From Lineus longissimus (lineage: Eukaryota > Nemertea > Pilidiophora > Heteronemertea > Lineidae), in the NCBI RefSeq assembly GCF_910592395.1, contig NC_088312.1, positions 16,873,292-16,937,291 of the forward strand: 64,000 bases of DNA. The letters are read 5' to 3'. A model generated the notes under the pieces. It saw nothing but the letters and a program-made list of their open reading frames with translations, was not told where the DNA came from and searched no databases. Made by a program: the position numbers and the translations under genes. This document shows, in pieces, positions 1-14,300 of this stretch (positions are counted from its first letter, which is position 1; the number at the start of each line of letters is the position of its first letter).

Positions 1-1076
1 AGTTTTATCGATAGGCATATTGTGATTTGATTGATTCCTAGTATCCTCATTCCTAGTATCCTTATTATTACCGATTAAGTACAGTAATATCTTGATACAA
101 TCACACTCTGATTATTGTTTTCATTATTATCGTCATTTTTATTTGTTTATGTTGTGAATTATATACATTTGTTTTCATGCGTATATAATGGTTACGTATT
201 ATAAACGCCTATTATACTGGTTTCATTCACTCCGGATTTGATTGATTCCTTGTATCCTCATTCCAAGTATCCATTACCGATTAAGTACAGTAATATCTTG
301 ATACAATCACACTCTGATTATTGTTTTCATTATTATCGTCATATTTATTTGTTTAGCTAGTGAATTATATACATTTGTTTTCATATTCTTTATGCGTATA
401 TATGATTAGGTATTATAAACGCCTATTATACTTTCGCTTAGTCGTAATATTCAGCTATATGGTTTCATTCACTCCGTCAAACCTTGAGTTTTATCGATAG
501 GCATATCGTGATTTGATTGATTCCTTGTATCCTCATTCATAGTATACAGTAATATATTGATACAATTGCACTCATTATCGTCACATTTATTTATTCACTC
601 CGTCAAACCTTGAGTTTTATCGATAGGCATATTGTGATTTGATTTATTCCTAGTATCCTCATTCATAGTATCCTTATTATTATCGATTAAGTACAGTAAT
701 ATCTTGATACAATCACACTCTGATTATTGTTTTCATTATTATCGTCATATTTATTTGTTTATGTTGTGAATTATATACATTTGTTTTCATGCGTATATAA
801 TGGTTACGTATTATAAACGCCTATTATACTGGTTTCATTCACTCCGGATTTGATTGATTCCTTGTATCCTCATTCCTAGTATCCATTACCGATTAAGTAC
901 AGTAATATCTTGATACAATCACACTCTGATTATTGTTTTCATTATTATCGTCATATTTATTTGTTTAGGTAGTGAATTATATACATTTGTTTTCATATTC
1001 TTTATGCGTATATATGGTATTATAAACGCCTATTATACTTTCGCTTAGTCGTAATATTCAGCTATATGGTTTGATT

Positions 1077-1356
1077 CACTCCGTCAAACCTTGAGTTTTA
1101 TCGGTAGGCATATTGTGATTTGATTGATTCCTTGTATCCTCATTCCTAGTATCCTTATTATTACCGATTAAGTACAGGAATATCTTGATACAATCACACT
1201 CTGATTATTGTTTTCATTATTATCGTCATATTTATTTGTTAAGGTAGTGAATTATATACATTTGTTTTCATATTCTTTATGCGTATATATGGTTAAGTAT
1301 TATAAACGCCTATTATACTTTCGCTTAGTCGTAATATTCAGCTATATGGTTTCATT
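1077..1356 (+). repeat. Representative full-length (type A) monomer, 280 bp
   Basis: Successive cactcc anchors fall at 1,077, 1,357 and 1,637, and again at 5,583 and 5,863, each 280 bp apart. This form has all landmark blocks, including the tcaaaccttgagttttatcg block and the ttcgcttagtcgtaatattc block that the shorter forms lack. It is the best reference monomer for the left arm. Confidence 0.93.
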
Positions 1357-2120
1357 CACTCCGTCAAACCTTGAGTTTTATCGGTAGGCATATTGTGATT
1401 TGATTGATTCCTTGTATCCTCATTCCTAGTATCCTTATTATTACCGATTAAGTACAGGAATATCTTGATACAATCACACTCTGATTATTGTTTTCATTAT
1501 TATCGTCATATTTATTTGTTTAGGTAGTGAATTATATACATTTGTTTTCATATTCTTTATGCGTATATATGTTTAGGTATTATAAACGCCTATTATACTT
1601 TCGCTTAGTCGTAATATTCAGCTATATGGTTTCATTCACTACGTCAAACCTTGAGTTTTATCGATAGGCATATTGTGATTTGATTGATTCCTAGTATCCT
1701 CATTCCTAGTATCCTTATTATTACCGATTAAGTACAGTAATATCTTGATACAATCACACTGATTATTGTTTTCATTATTATCGTCATTTTTATTTGTTTA
1801 TGTTGTGAATTATATACATTTGTTTTCATGCGTATATAATGGTTACGTATTATAAACGCCTATTATACTGGTTTCATTCACTCCGGATTTGATTGATTCC
1901 TTGTATCCTCATTCCAAGTATCCATTACCGATTAAGTACAGTAATATCTTGATACAATCACACTCTGATTATTGTTTTCATTATTATCGTCATATTTATT
2001 TGTTTAGCTAGTGAATTATATACATTTGTTTTCATATTCTTTATGCGTATATATGATTAGGTATTATAAACGCCTATTATACTTTCGCTTAGTCGTAATA
2101 TTCAGCTATATGGTTTCATT

Positions 2121-2246
2121 CACTCCGTCAAACCTTGAGTTTTATCGATAGGCATATCGTGATTTGATTGATTCCTTGTATCCTCATTCCTAGTATACAG
2201 TAATATATTGATACAATTACACTCATTATCGTCACATTTATTTATT
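2121..2246 (+). repeat. Representative short (type C) unit, 126 bp
   Basis: Anchors at 2,121 and 2,247 are 126 bp apart, and 2,733 to 2,859 repeats the same length. Relative to the full unit it lacks the tail of the ccttattattaccgattaag block. It also lacks everything from the tgtgaattatatac block through the ttcgcttagtcg block, passing directly from catttattt into attcactccg. The same deletion form recurs near 540, 3,470, 7,690, 8,580, 12,940, 13,830 and 17,140, so it has been copied as part of larger units. Confidence 0.9.
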
Positions 2247-2490
2247 CACTCCGTCAAACCTTGAGTTTTATCGATAGGCATATTGTGATTTGATTGATTC
2301 CTAGTATCCTCATTCCTAGTATCCTTATTATTACCGATTAAGTACAGTAATATCTTGATACAATCACACTCTGATTATTGTTTTCATTATTATCGTCATA
2401 TTTATTTGTTTATGTTGTGAATTATATACATTTGTTTTCATGCGTATATAATGGTTACGTATTATAAACGCCTATTATACTGGTTTCATT
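2247..2490 (+). repeat. Representative intermediate (type B) units, 242-244 bp
   Basis: From 2,247 to 2,491 is 244 bp and from 2,491 to 2,733 is 242 bp. The 244-bp unit lacks 28 bp containing tcgcttagtcgtaatattc, so tattatact runs straight into ggtttcattc. The following unit lacks 33 bp from tcaaaccttgag to gcatattgt, so cactccg runs straight into gatttgattg. A + C + B combinations form composite repeats; for example B, B and C together span 612 bp (2,247-2,858). Confidence 0.88.
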
Positions 2491-4052
2491 CACTCCGGAT
2501 TTGATTGATTCCTTGTATCCTCATTCCTAGTATCCATTACCGATTAAGTACAGTAATATCTTGATACAATCACACTCTGATTATTGTTTTCATTATTATC
2601 GTCATATTTATTTGTTTAGCTAGTGAATTATATACATTTGTTTTCATATTCTTTATGCGTATATATGATTAGGTATTATAAACGCCTATTATACTTTCGC
2701 TTAGTCGTAATATTCAGCTATATGGTTTCATTCACTCCGTCAAACCTTGAGTTTTATCGATAGGCATATCGTGATTTGATTGATTCCTTGTATCCTCATT
2801 CCTAGTATACAGTAATATATTGATACAATTGCACTCATTATCGTCACATTTATTTATTCACTCCGTCAAACCTTGAGTTTTATCGGTAGGCATATTGTGA
2901 TTTGATTGATTCCTTGTATCCTCATTCCTAGTATCCATTACCGATTAAGTACAGTAATATCTTGATACAATCACACTCTGATTATTGTTTTCATTATTAT
3001 CGTCATATTTATTTGTTTAGGTAGTGAATTATATACATTTGTTTTCATATTCTTTATGCGTATATATGGTATTATAAACGCCTATTATACTTTCGCTTAG
3101 TCGTAATATTCAGCTATATGGTTTCATTCACTCCGTCAAACCTTGAGTTTTATCGGTAGGCATATTGTGATTTGATTGATTCCTTGTATCCTCATTCCTA
3201 GTATCCATTACCGATTAAGTACAGTAATATCTTGATACAATCACACTCTGATTATTGTTTTCATTATTATCGTCATATTTATTTGTTTAGGTAGTGAATT
3301 ATATACATTTGTTTTCATATTCTTTATGCGTATATATGGTATTATAAACGCCTATTATACTTTCGCTTAGTCGTAATATTCAGCTATATGGTTTCATTCA
3401 CTCCGTCAAACCTTGAGTTTTATCGATAGGCATATCGTGATTTGATTGATTCCTTGTATCCTCATTCCTAGTATACAGTAATATATTGATACAATTACAC
3501 TCTTTATCGTCACATTTATTTATTCACTCCGTCAAACCTTGAGTTTTATCGATAGGCATATTGTGATTTGATTTATTCCTAGTATCCTCATTCATAGTAT
3601 CCTTATTATTATCGATTAAGTACAGTAATATCTTGATACAATCACACTCTGATTATTGTTTTCATTATTATCGTCATATTTATTTGTTTATGTTGTGAAT
3701 TATATACATTTGTTTTCATGCGTATATAATGGTTACGTATTATAAACGCCTATTATACTGGTTTCATTCACTCCGGATTTGATTGATTCCTTGTATCCTC
3801 ATTCCTAGTATCCATTACCGATTAAGTACAGTAATATCTTGATACAATCACACTCTGATTATTGTTTTCATTATTATCGTCATATTTATTTGTTAAGGTA
3901 GTGAATTATATACATTTGTTTTCATATTCTTTATGCGTATATATGGTTAGGTATTATAAACGCCTATTATACTTTCGCTTAGTCGTAATATTCAGCTATA
4001 TGGTTTCATTCACTCCGTCAAACCTTGAGTTTTATCGATAGGTATATTGTGA

Positions 4053-4112
4053 TTTGATTGATTCCTAGTATCCTCATTCCTAGTATCCTCATTCCTAGTA
4101 TCCTTATTATTA
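4053..4112 (+). repeat. 15-bp microrepeat inside the monomer, three copies
   Basis: Here the segment tagtatcctcattcc appears in consecutive copies, whereas most monomers have one or two. The same three-copy state recurs near 6,900, 12,150 and 16,550. Variable copy number of this microrepeat is one source of monomer length differences. Confidence 0.85.
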
Positions 4113-5439
4113 TCGATTAAGCACAGTAATATCTTGATACAATCACACTCTGATTATTGTTTTCATTATTATCGTCATATTTATTTGTTTATGTTGTCAA
4201 TTATATACATTTGTTTTCATGCGTGTATAATGGTTACGTATTATAAACGCCTATTATACTGGTTTCATTCACTCCGGATTTGATTGATTCCTTGTATCCT
4301 CATTCCTAGTATCCATTACCGATTAAGTACAGTAATATCTTGATACAATCACACTCTGATTATTGTTTTCATTATTATCGTCATATTTATTTGTTTATGT
4401 TGTGAATTATATACATTTGTTTTCATGCGTATATAATGGTTACGCCTATTATACTGGTTTCATTCACTCCGGATTTGATTGATTCCTTGTATCCTCATTC
4501 CTAGTATCCATTACCGATTAAGTACAGTAATATTTTGATACAATCACACTCTCATTATTGTTTTCATTATTATCGTCATATTTATTTGTTTAGGTAGTGA
4601 ATTATATACATTTGTTTTCATATTCTATATGCGTATATATGGTTAGGTATTATAAACGCCTATTATACTTTCGCTTAGTCGTAATATTCAGCTATATGGT
4701 TTCATTCACTCCGTCAAACCTTGAGTTTTATCGATAGGCATATTGTGATTTGATTGATTCCTAGTATCCTCATTCCTAGTATCCTTATTATTACCGATTA
4801 AGTACAGTAATATCTTGATACAATCACAATCTGATTATTGTTTTCATTATTATCGTCATATTTATTTGTTTATGTTGTGAATTATATACATTTGTTTTCA
4901 TGCGTATATAATGGTTACGTATTATAAACGCCTATTATACTGGTTTCATTCACTCCGGATTTGATTGATTCCTTGTATCCTCATACCTAGTATCCATTAC
5001 CGATTAAGTACAGTAATATCTTGATACAATCACACTCTGATTATTGTTTTCATTATTATCGTCATATTTATTTGTTTATGTTGTGAATTATATACATTTG
5101 TTTTCATGCGTATATAATGGTTACGCCTATTATACTGGTTTCATTCACTCCGGATTTGATTGATTCCTTGTATCCTCATTCCTAGTATCCATTACCGATT
5201 AAGTACAGTAATATCTTGATACAATCACACTCTGATTATTGTTTTCATTATTATCGTCATATTTATTTGTTTATGTTGTGAATTATATACATTTGTTTTC
5301 ATGCGTATATAATGGTTACGTATTATAAACGCCTATTATACTGGTTTCATTCACTCCGGATTTGATTGATTCCTTGTATCCTCATTCCTAGTATCCATTA
5401 CCGATTAAGTACAGTAATATCTTGATACAATCACACTCT

Positions 5440-8400
5440 GAGTTTTCATTATTATCGTCATATTTATTTGTTAAGGTAGTGAATTATATACATTTGTTTT
5501 CATATTCTTTATGCGTATATATGGTTAAGTATTATAAACGCCTATTATACTTTCGCTTAGTCGTAATATTCAGCTATATGGTTTCATTCACTCCGTCAAA
5601 CCTTGAGTTTTATCGGTAGGCATATTGTGATTTGATTGATTCCTTGTATCCTCATTCCTAGTATCCTTATTATTACCGATTAAGTACAGGAATATCTTGA
5701 TACAATCACACTCTGATTATTGTTTTCATTATTATCGTCATATTTATTTGTTTAGGTAGTGAATTATATACATTTGTTTTCATATTCTTTATGCGTATAT
5801 ATGTTTAGGTATTATAAACGCCTATTATACTTTCGCTTAGTCGTAATATTCAGCTATATGGTTTCATTCACTACGTCAAACCTTGAGTTTTATCGATAGG
5901 CATATTGTGATTTGATTGATTCCTAGTATCCTCATTCCTAGTATCCTTATTATTACCGATTAAGTACAGTAATATCTTGATACAATCACACTCTGATTAT
6001 TGTTTTCATTATTATCGTCATTTTTATTTGTTTATGTTGTGAATTATATACATTTGTTTTCATGCGTATATAATGGTTACGTATTATAAACGCCTATTAT
6101 ACTGGTTTCATTCACTCCGGATTTGATTGATTCCTTGTATCCTCATTCCAAGTATCCATTACCGATTAAGTACAGTAATATCTTGATACAATCACACTCT
6201 GATTATTGTTTTCATTATTATCGTCATATTTATTTGTTTAGCTAGTGAATTATATACATTTGTTTTCATATTCTTTATGCGTATATATGATTAGGTATTA
6301 TAAACGCCTATTATACTTTCGCTTAGTCGTAATATTCAGCTATATGGTTTCATTCACTCCGTCAAACCTTGAGTTTTATCGATAGGCATATTGTGATTTG
6401 ATTGATTCCTAGTATCCTCATTCCTAGTATCCTTATTATTACCGATTAAGTACAGTAATATCTTGATACAATCACAATCTGATTATTGTTTTCATTATTA
6501 TCGTCATATTTATTTGTTTATGTTGTGAATTATATACATTTGTTTTCATGCGTAAATAATGGTTACGTATTATAAACGCCTATTATACTGGTTTCATTCA
6601 CTCCGGATTTGATTGATTCCTTGTATCCTCATTCCTAGTATCCATTACCGATTAAGTACAGTAATATCTTGATACAATCACACTCTGATTATTGTTTTCA
6701 TTATTATCGTCATATTTATTTGTTAAGGTAGTGAATTATATACATTTGTTTTCATATTCTTTATGCGTATATATGGTTAGGTATTATAAACGCCTATTAT
6801 ACTTTCGCTTAGTCGTAATATTCAGCTATATGGTTTCATTCACTCCGTCAAACCTTGAGTTTTATCGATAGGTATATTGTGATTTGATTGATTCCTAGTA
6901 TCCTCATTCCTAGTATCCTCATTCCTAGTATCCTTATTATTATCGATTAAGCACAGTAATATCTTGATACAATCACACTCTGATTATTGTTTTCATTATT
7001 ATCGTCATATTTATTTGTTTATGTTGTCAATTATATACATTTGTTTTCATGCGTATATAATGGTTACGTATTATAAACGCCTATTATACTTTCGCTTAGT
7101 CGTAATATTCAGCTATATGGTTTCATTCACTACGTCAAACCTTGAGTTTTATCGATAGGCATATTGTGATTTGATTGATTCCTAGTATCCTCATTCCTAG
7201 TATCCTTATTATTACCGATTAAGTACAGTAATATCTTGATACAATCACACTCTGATTATTGTTTTCATTATTATCGTCATTTTTATTTGTTTATGTTGTG
7301 AATTATATACATTTGTTTTCATGCGTATATAATGGTTACGTATTATAAACGCCTATTATACTGGTTTCATTCACTCCGGATTTGATTGATTCCTTGTATC
7401 CTCATTCCAAGTATCCATTACCGATTAAGTACAGTAATATCTTGATACAATCACACTCTGATTATTGTTTTCATTATTATCGTCATATTTATTTGTTTAG
7501 CTAGTGAATTATATACATTTGTTTTCATATTCTTTATGCGTATATATGATTAGGTATTATAAACGCCTATTATACTTTCGCTTAGTCGTAATATTCAGCT
7601 ATATGGTTTCATTCACTCCGTCAAACCTTGAGTTTTATCGATAGGCATATCGTGATTTGATTGATTCCTTGTATCCTCATTCCTAGTATACAGTAATATA
7701 TTGATACAATTGCACTCATTATCGTCACATTTATTTATTCACTCCGTCAAACCTTGAGTTTTATCGATAGGCATATTGTGATTTGATTTATTCCTAGTAT
7801 CCTCATTCATAGTATCCTTATTATTATCGATTAAGTACAGTAATATCTTGATACAATCACACTCTGATTATTGTTTTCATTATTATCGTCATATTTATTT
7901 GTTTATGTTGTGAATTATATACATTTGTTTTCATATTCTTTATGCGTATATATGTTTAGGTATTATAAACGCCTATTATACTTTCGCTTAGTCGTAATAT
8001 TCAGCTATATGGTTTCATTCACTCCGTCAAACCTTGAGTTTTATCGATAGGCATATTGTGATTTGATTGATTCCTAGTATCCTCATTCCTAGTATCCTTA
8101 TTATTACCGATTAAGTACAGTAATATCTTGATACAATCACACTCTGTTTATTGTTTTCATTATTATCGTCATTTTTATTTGTTTATGTTGTGAATTATAT
8201 ACATTTGTTTTCATGCGTATATAATGGTTACGTATTATAAACGCCTATTATACTGGTTTCATTCACTCCGGATTTGATTGATTCCTTGTATCCTCATTCC
8301 AAGTATCCATTACCGATTAAGTACAGTAATATCTTGATACAATCACACTCTGATTATTGTTTTCATTATTATCGTCATATTTATTTGTTTAGCTAGTGAA

Positions 8401-8796
8401 TTATATACATTTGTTTTCATATTCTTTATGCGTATATATGATTAGGTATTATAAACGCCTATTATACTTTCGCTTAGTCGTAATATTCAGCTATATGGTT
8501 TCATTCACTCCGTCAAACCTTGAGTTTTATCGATAGGCATATCGTGATTTGATTGATTCCTTGTATCCTCATTCATAGTATACAGTAATATATTGATACA
8601 ATTGCACTCATTATCGTCACATTTATTTATTCACTCCGTCAAACCTTGAGTTTTATCGATAGGCATATTGTGATTTGATTTATTCCTAGTATCCTCATTC
8701 ATAGTATCCTTATTATTATCGATTAAGTACAGTAATATCTTGATACAATCACACTCTGATTATTGTTTTCATTATTATCGTCATATTTATTTGTTA
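5440..8796 (+). repeat. 3.4-kb block duplicated at +5,251 bp (copy 1)
   Basis: Diagnostic variants recur exactly 5,251 bp downstream: the rare actctgttta at 8,141 and 13,392, the atcacaatctg variant near 6,475 and 11,726, and atggttaagt at 5,521 and 10,772. The match starts near 5,440 and breaks near 8,796, where ttgttaagg faces ttgtttatg in the other copy. Confidence 0.85.
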
Positions 8797-9900
8797 AGGT
8801 AGTGAATTATATACATTTGTTTTCATATTCTTTATGCGTATATATGGTTAAGTATTATAAACGCCTATTATACTTTCGCTTAGTCGTAATATTCAGCTAT
8901 ATGGTTTCATTCACTCCGTCAAACCTTGAGTTTTATCGGTAGGCATATTGTGATTTGATTGATTCCTTGTATCCTCATTCCTAGTATCCTTATTATTACC
9001 GATTAAGTACAGGAATATCTTGATACAATCACACTCTGATTATTGTTTTCATTATTATCGTCATATTTATTTGTTTAGGTAGTGAATTATATACATTTGT
9101 TTTCATATTCTTTATGCGTATATATGTTTAGGTATTATAAACGCCTATTATACTTTCGCTTAGTCGTAATATTCAGCTATATGGTTTCATTCACTCCGTC
9201 AAACCTTGAGTTTTATCGATAGGCATATTGTGATTTGATTGATTCCTAGTATCCTCATTCCTAGTATCCTTATTATTACCGATTAAGTACAGTAATATCT
9301 TGATACAATCACACTCTGATTATTGTTTTCATTATTATCGTCATTTTTATTTGTTTATGTTGTGAATTATATACATTTGTTTTCATGCGTATATAATGGT
9401 TACGTATTATAAACGCCTATTATACTGGTTTCATTCACTCCGGATTTGATTGATTCCTTGTATCCTCATTCCAAGTATCCATTACCGATTAAGTACAGTA
9501 ATATCTTGATACAATCACACTCTGATTATTGTTTTCATTATTATCGTCATATTTATTTGTTTAGCTAGTGAATTATATACATTTGTTTTCATATTCTTTA
9601 TGCGTATATATGATTAGGTATTATAAACGCCTATTATACTTTCGCTTAGTCGTAATATTCAGCTATATGGTTTCATTCACTCCGTCAAACCTTGAGTTTT
9701 ATCGATAGGCATATTGTGATTTGATTGATTCCTAGTATCCTCATTCCTAGTATCCTTATTATTACCGATTAAGTACAGTAATATCTTGATACAATCACAA
9801 TCTGATTATTGTTTTCATTATTATCGTCATATTTATTTGTTTATGTTGTGAATTATATACATTTGTTTTCATGCGTAAATAATGGTTACGTATTATAAAC

Positions 9901-12530
9901 GCCTATTATACTGGTTTCATTCACTCCGGATTTGATTGATTCCTTGTATCCTCATACCTAGTATCCATTACCGATTAAGTACAGTAATATCTTGATACAA
10001 TCACACTCTGATTATTGTTTTCATTATTATCGTCATATTTATTTGTTTATGTTGTGAATTATATACATTTGTTTTCATGCGTATATAATGGTTACGCCTA
10101 TTATACTGGTTTCATTCACTCCGGATTTGATTGATTCCTTGTATCCTCATTCCTAGTATCCATTACCGATTAAGTACAGTAATATCTTGATACAATCACA
10201 CTCTGATTATTGTTTTCATTATTATCGTCATATTTATTTGTTTATGTTGTGAATTATATACATTTGTTTTCATGCGTATATAATGGTTACGTATTATAAA
10301 CGCCTATTATACTGGTTTCATTCACTCCGGATTTGATTGATTCCTTGTATCCTCATTCCTAGTATCCATTACCGATTAAGTACAGTAATATCTTGATACA
10401 ATCACACTCTGATTATTGTTTTCATTATTATCGTCATATTTATTTGTTTAGGTAGTGAATTATATACATTTGTTTTCATATTCTTTATGCGTATATATGG
10501 TATTATAAACGCCTATTATACTTTCGCTTAGTCGTAATATTCAGCTATATGGTTTCATTCACTCCGTCAAACCTTGAGTTTTATCGGTAGGCATATTGTG
10601 ATTTGATTGATTCCTTGTATCCTCATTCCTAGTATCCTTATTATTACCGATTAAGTACAGGAATATCTTGATACAATCACACTCTGATTATTGTTTTCAT
10701 TATTATCGTCATATTTATTTGTTAAGGTAGTGAATTATATACATTTGTTTTCATATTCTTTATGCGTATATATGGTTAAGTATTATAAACGCCTATTATA
10801 CTTTCGCTTAGTCGTAATATTCAGCTATATGGTTTCATTCACTCCGTCAAACCTTGAGTTTTATCGGTAGGCATATTGTGATTTGATTGATTCCTTGTAT
10901 CCTCATTCCTAGTATCCTTATTATTACCGATTAAGTACAGGAATATCTTGATACAATCACACTCTGATTATTGTTTTCATTATTATCGTCATATTTATTT
11001 GTTTAGGTAGTGAATTATATACATTTGTTTTCATATTCTTTATGCGTATATATGTTTAGGTATTATAAACGCCTATTATACTTTCGCTTAGTCGTAATAT
11101 TCAGCTATATGGTTTCATTCACTCCGTCAAACCTTGAGTTTTATCGATAGGCATATTGTGATTTGATTGATTCCTAGTATCCTCATTCCTAGTATCCTTA
11201 TTATTACCGATTAAGTACAGTAATATCTTGATACAATCACACTCTGATTATTGTTTTCATTATTATCGTCATTTTTATTTGTTTATGTTGTGAATTATAT
11301 ACATTTGTTTTCATGCGTATATAATGGTTACGTATTATAAACGCCTATTATACTGGTTTCATTCACTCCGGATTTGATTGATTCCTTGTATCCTCATTCC
11401 AAGTATCCATTACCGATTAAGTACAGTAATATCTTGATACAATCACACTCTGATTATTGTTTTCATTATTATCGTCATATTTATTTGTTTAGCTAGTGAA
11501 TTATATACATTTGTTTTCATATTCTTTATGCGTATATATGATTAGGTATTATAAACGCCTATTATACTTTCGCTTAGTCGTAATATTCAGCTATATGGTT
11601 TCATTCACTCCGTCAAACCTTGAGTTTTATCGATAGGCATATTGTGATTTGATTGATTCCTAGTATCCTCATTCCTAGTATCCTTATTATTACCGATTAA
11701 GTACAGTAATATCTTGATACAATCACAATCTGATTATTGTTTTCATTATTATCGTCATATTTATTTGTTTATGTTGTGAATTATATACATTTGTTTTCAT
11801 GCGTAAATAATGGTTACGTATTATAAACGCCTATTATACTGGTTTCATTCACTCCGGATTTGATTGATTCCTTGTATCCTCATTCCTAGTATCCATTACC
11901 GATTAAGTACAGTAATATCTTGATACAATCACACTCTGATTATTGTTTTCATTATTATCGTCATATTTATTTGTTAAGGTAGTGAATTATATACATTTGT
12001 TTTCATATTCTTTATGCGTATATATGGTTAGGTATTATAAACGCCTATTATACTTTCGCTTAGTCGTAATATTCAGCTATATGGTTTCATTCACTCCGTC
12101 AAACCTTGAGTTTTATCGATAGGTATATTGTGATTTGATTGATTCCTAGTATCCTCATTCCTAGTATCCTCATTCCTAGTATCCTTATTATTATCGATTA
12201 AGCACAGTAATATCTTGATACAATCACACTCTGATTATTGTTTTCATTATTATCGTCATATTTATTTGTTTATGTTGTCAATTATATACATTTGTTTTCA
12301 TGCGTATATAATGGTTACGTATTATAAACGCCTATTATACTTTCGCTTAGTCGTAATATTCAGCTATATGGTTTCATTCACTCCGTCAAACCTTGAGTTT
12401 TATCGATAGGCATATTGTGATTTGATTGATTCCTAGTATCCTCATTCCTAGTATCCTTATTATTACCGATTAAGTACAGTAATATCTTGATACAATCACA
12501 CTCTGATTATTGTTTTCATTATTATCGTCA
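9901..12530 (+). repeat. 2.6-kb block duplicated at +4,400 bp (copy 1)
   Basis: The short gttacgccta junction at 10,091 recurs at 14,491, and the caatcacaatctg variant near 11,726 recurs near 16,126, both 4,400 bp apart. The match begins at 9,901/14,301 and ends near 12,530/16,930. Confidence 0.83.
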
Positions 12531-14047
12531 TTTTTATTTGTTTATGTTGTGAATTATATACATTTGTTTTCATGCGTATATAATGGTTACGTATTATAAA
12601 CGCCTATTATACTGGTTTCATTCACTCCGGATTTGATTGATTCCTTGTATCCTCATTCCAAGTATCCATTACCGATTAAGTACAGTAATATCTTGATACA
12701 ATCACACTCTGATTATTGTTTTCATTATTATCGTCATATTTATTTGTTTAGCTAGTGAATTATATACATTTGTTTTCATATTCTTTATGCGTATATATGA
12801 TTAGGTATTATAAACGCCTATTATACTTTCGCTTAGTCGTAATATTCAGCTATATGGTTTCATTCACTCCGTCAAACCTTGAGTTTTATCGATAGGCATA
12901 TCGTGATTTGATTGATTCCTTGTATCCTCATTCCTAGTATACAGTAATATATTGATACAATTGCACTCATTATCGTCACATTTATTTATTCACTCCGTCA
13001 AACCTTGAGTTTTATCGATAGGCATATTGTGATTTGATTTATTCCTAGTATCCTCATTCATAGTATCCTTATTATTATCGATTAAGTACAGTAATATCTT
13101 GATACAATCACACTCTGATTATTGTTTTCATTATTATCGTCATATTTATTTGTTTATGTTGTGAATTATATACATTTGTTTTCATATTCTTTATGCGTAT
13201 ATATGTTTAGGTATTATAAACGCCTATTATACTTTCGCTTAGTCGTAATATTCAGCTATATGGTTTCATTCACTCCGTCAAACCTTGAGTTTTATCGATA
13301 GGCATATTGTGATTTGATTGATTCCTAGTATCCTCATTCCTAGTATCCTTATTATTACCGATTAAGTACAGTAATATCTTGATACAATCACACTCTGTTT
13401 ATTGTTTTCATTATTATCGTCATTTTTATTTGTTTATGTTGTGAATTATATACATTTGTTTTCATGCGTATATAATGGTTACGTATTATAAACGCCTATT
13501 ATACTGGTTTCATTCACTCCGGATTTGATTGATTCCTTGTATCCTCATTCCAAGTATCCATTACCGATTAAGTACAGTAATATCTTGATACAATCACACT
13601 CTGATTATTGTTTTCATTATTATCGTCATATTTATTTGTTTAGCTAGTGAATTATATACATTTGTTTTCATATTCTTTATGCGTATATATGATTAGGTAT
13701 TATAAACGCCTATTATACTTTCGCTTAGTCGTAATATTCAGCTATATGGTTTCATTCACTCCGTCAAACCTTGAGTTTTATCGATAGGCATATCGTGATT
13801 TGATTGATTCCTTGTATCCTCATTCATAGTATACAGTAATATATTGATACAATTGCACTCATTATCGTCACATTTATTTATTCACTCCGTCAAACCTTGA
13901 GTTTTATCGATAGGCATATTGTGATTTGATTTATTCCTAGTATCCTCATTCATAGTATCCTTATTATTATCGATTAAGTACAGTAATATCTTGATACAAT
14001 CACACTCTGATTATTGTTTTCATTATTATCGTCATATTTATTTGTTT
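10691..14047 (+). repeat. 3.4-kb block duplicated at +5,251 bp (copy 2)
   Basis: This is the partner of 5,440-8,796, sharing the same rare variants in the same order. It overlaps the source of the 4,400-bp duplication, so this part of the arm was amplified at least twice. Confidence 0.85.
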
Positions 14048-14300
14048 ATGTTGTGAATTATATACATTTGTTTTCATGCGTATATAATGGTTACGTATTA
14101 TAAACGCCTATTATACTGGTTTCATTCACTCCGGATTTGATTGATTCCTTGTATCCTCATTCCTAGTATCCATTACCGATTAAGTACAGTAATATCTTGA
14201 TACAATCACACTCTGATTATTGTTTTCATTATTATCGTCATATTTATTTGTTTATGTTGTGAATTATATACATTTGTTTTCATGCGTATATAATGGTTAC

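Noticed and set aside
1595-1625. CENP-B box-like match in tttcgcttagtcgtaat
   Set aside because: It has the TTCG start but lacks the required A and CGGG positions of the CENP-B box, so the resemblance is superficial.
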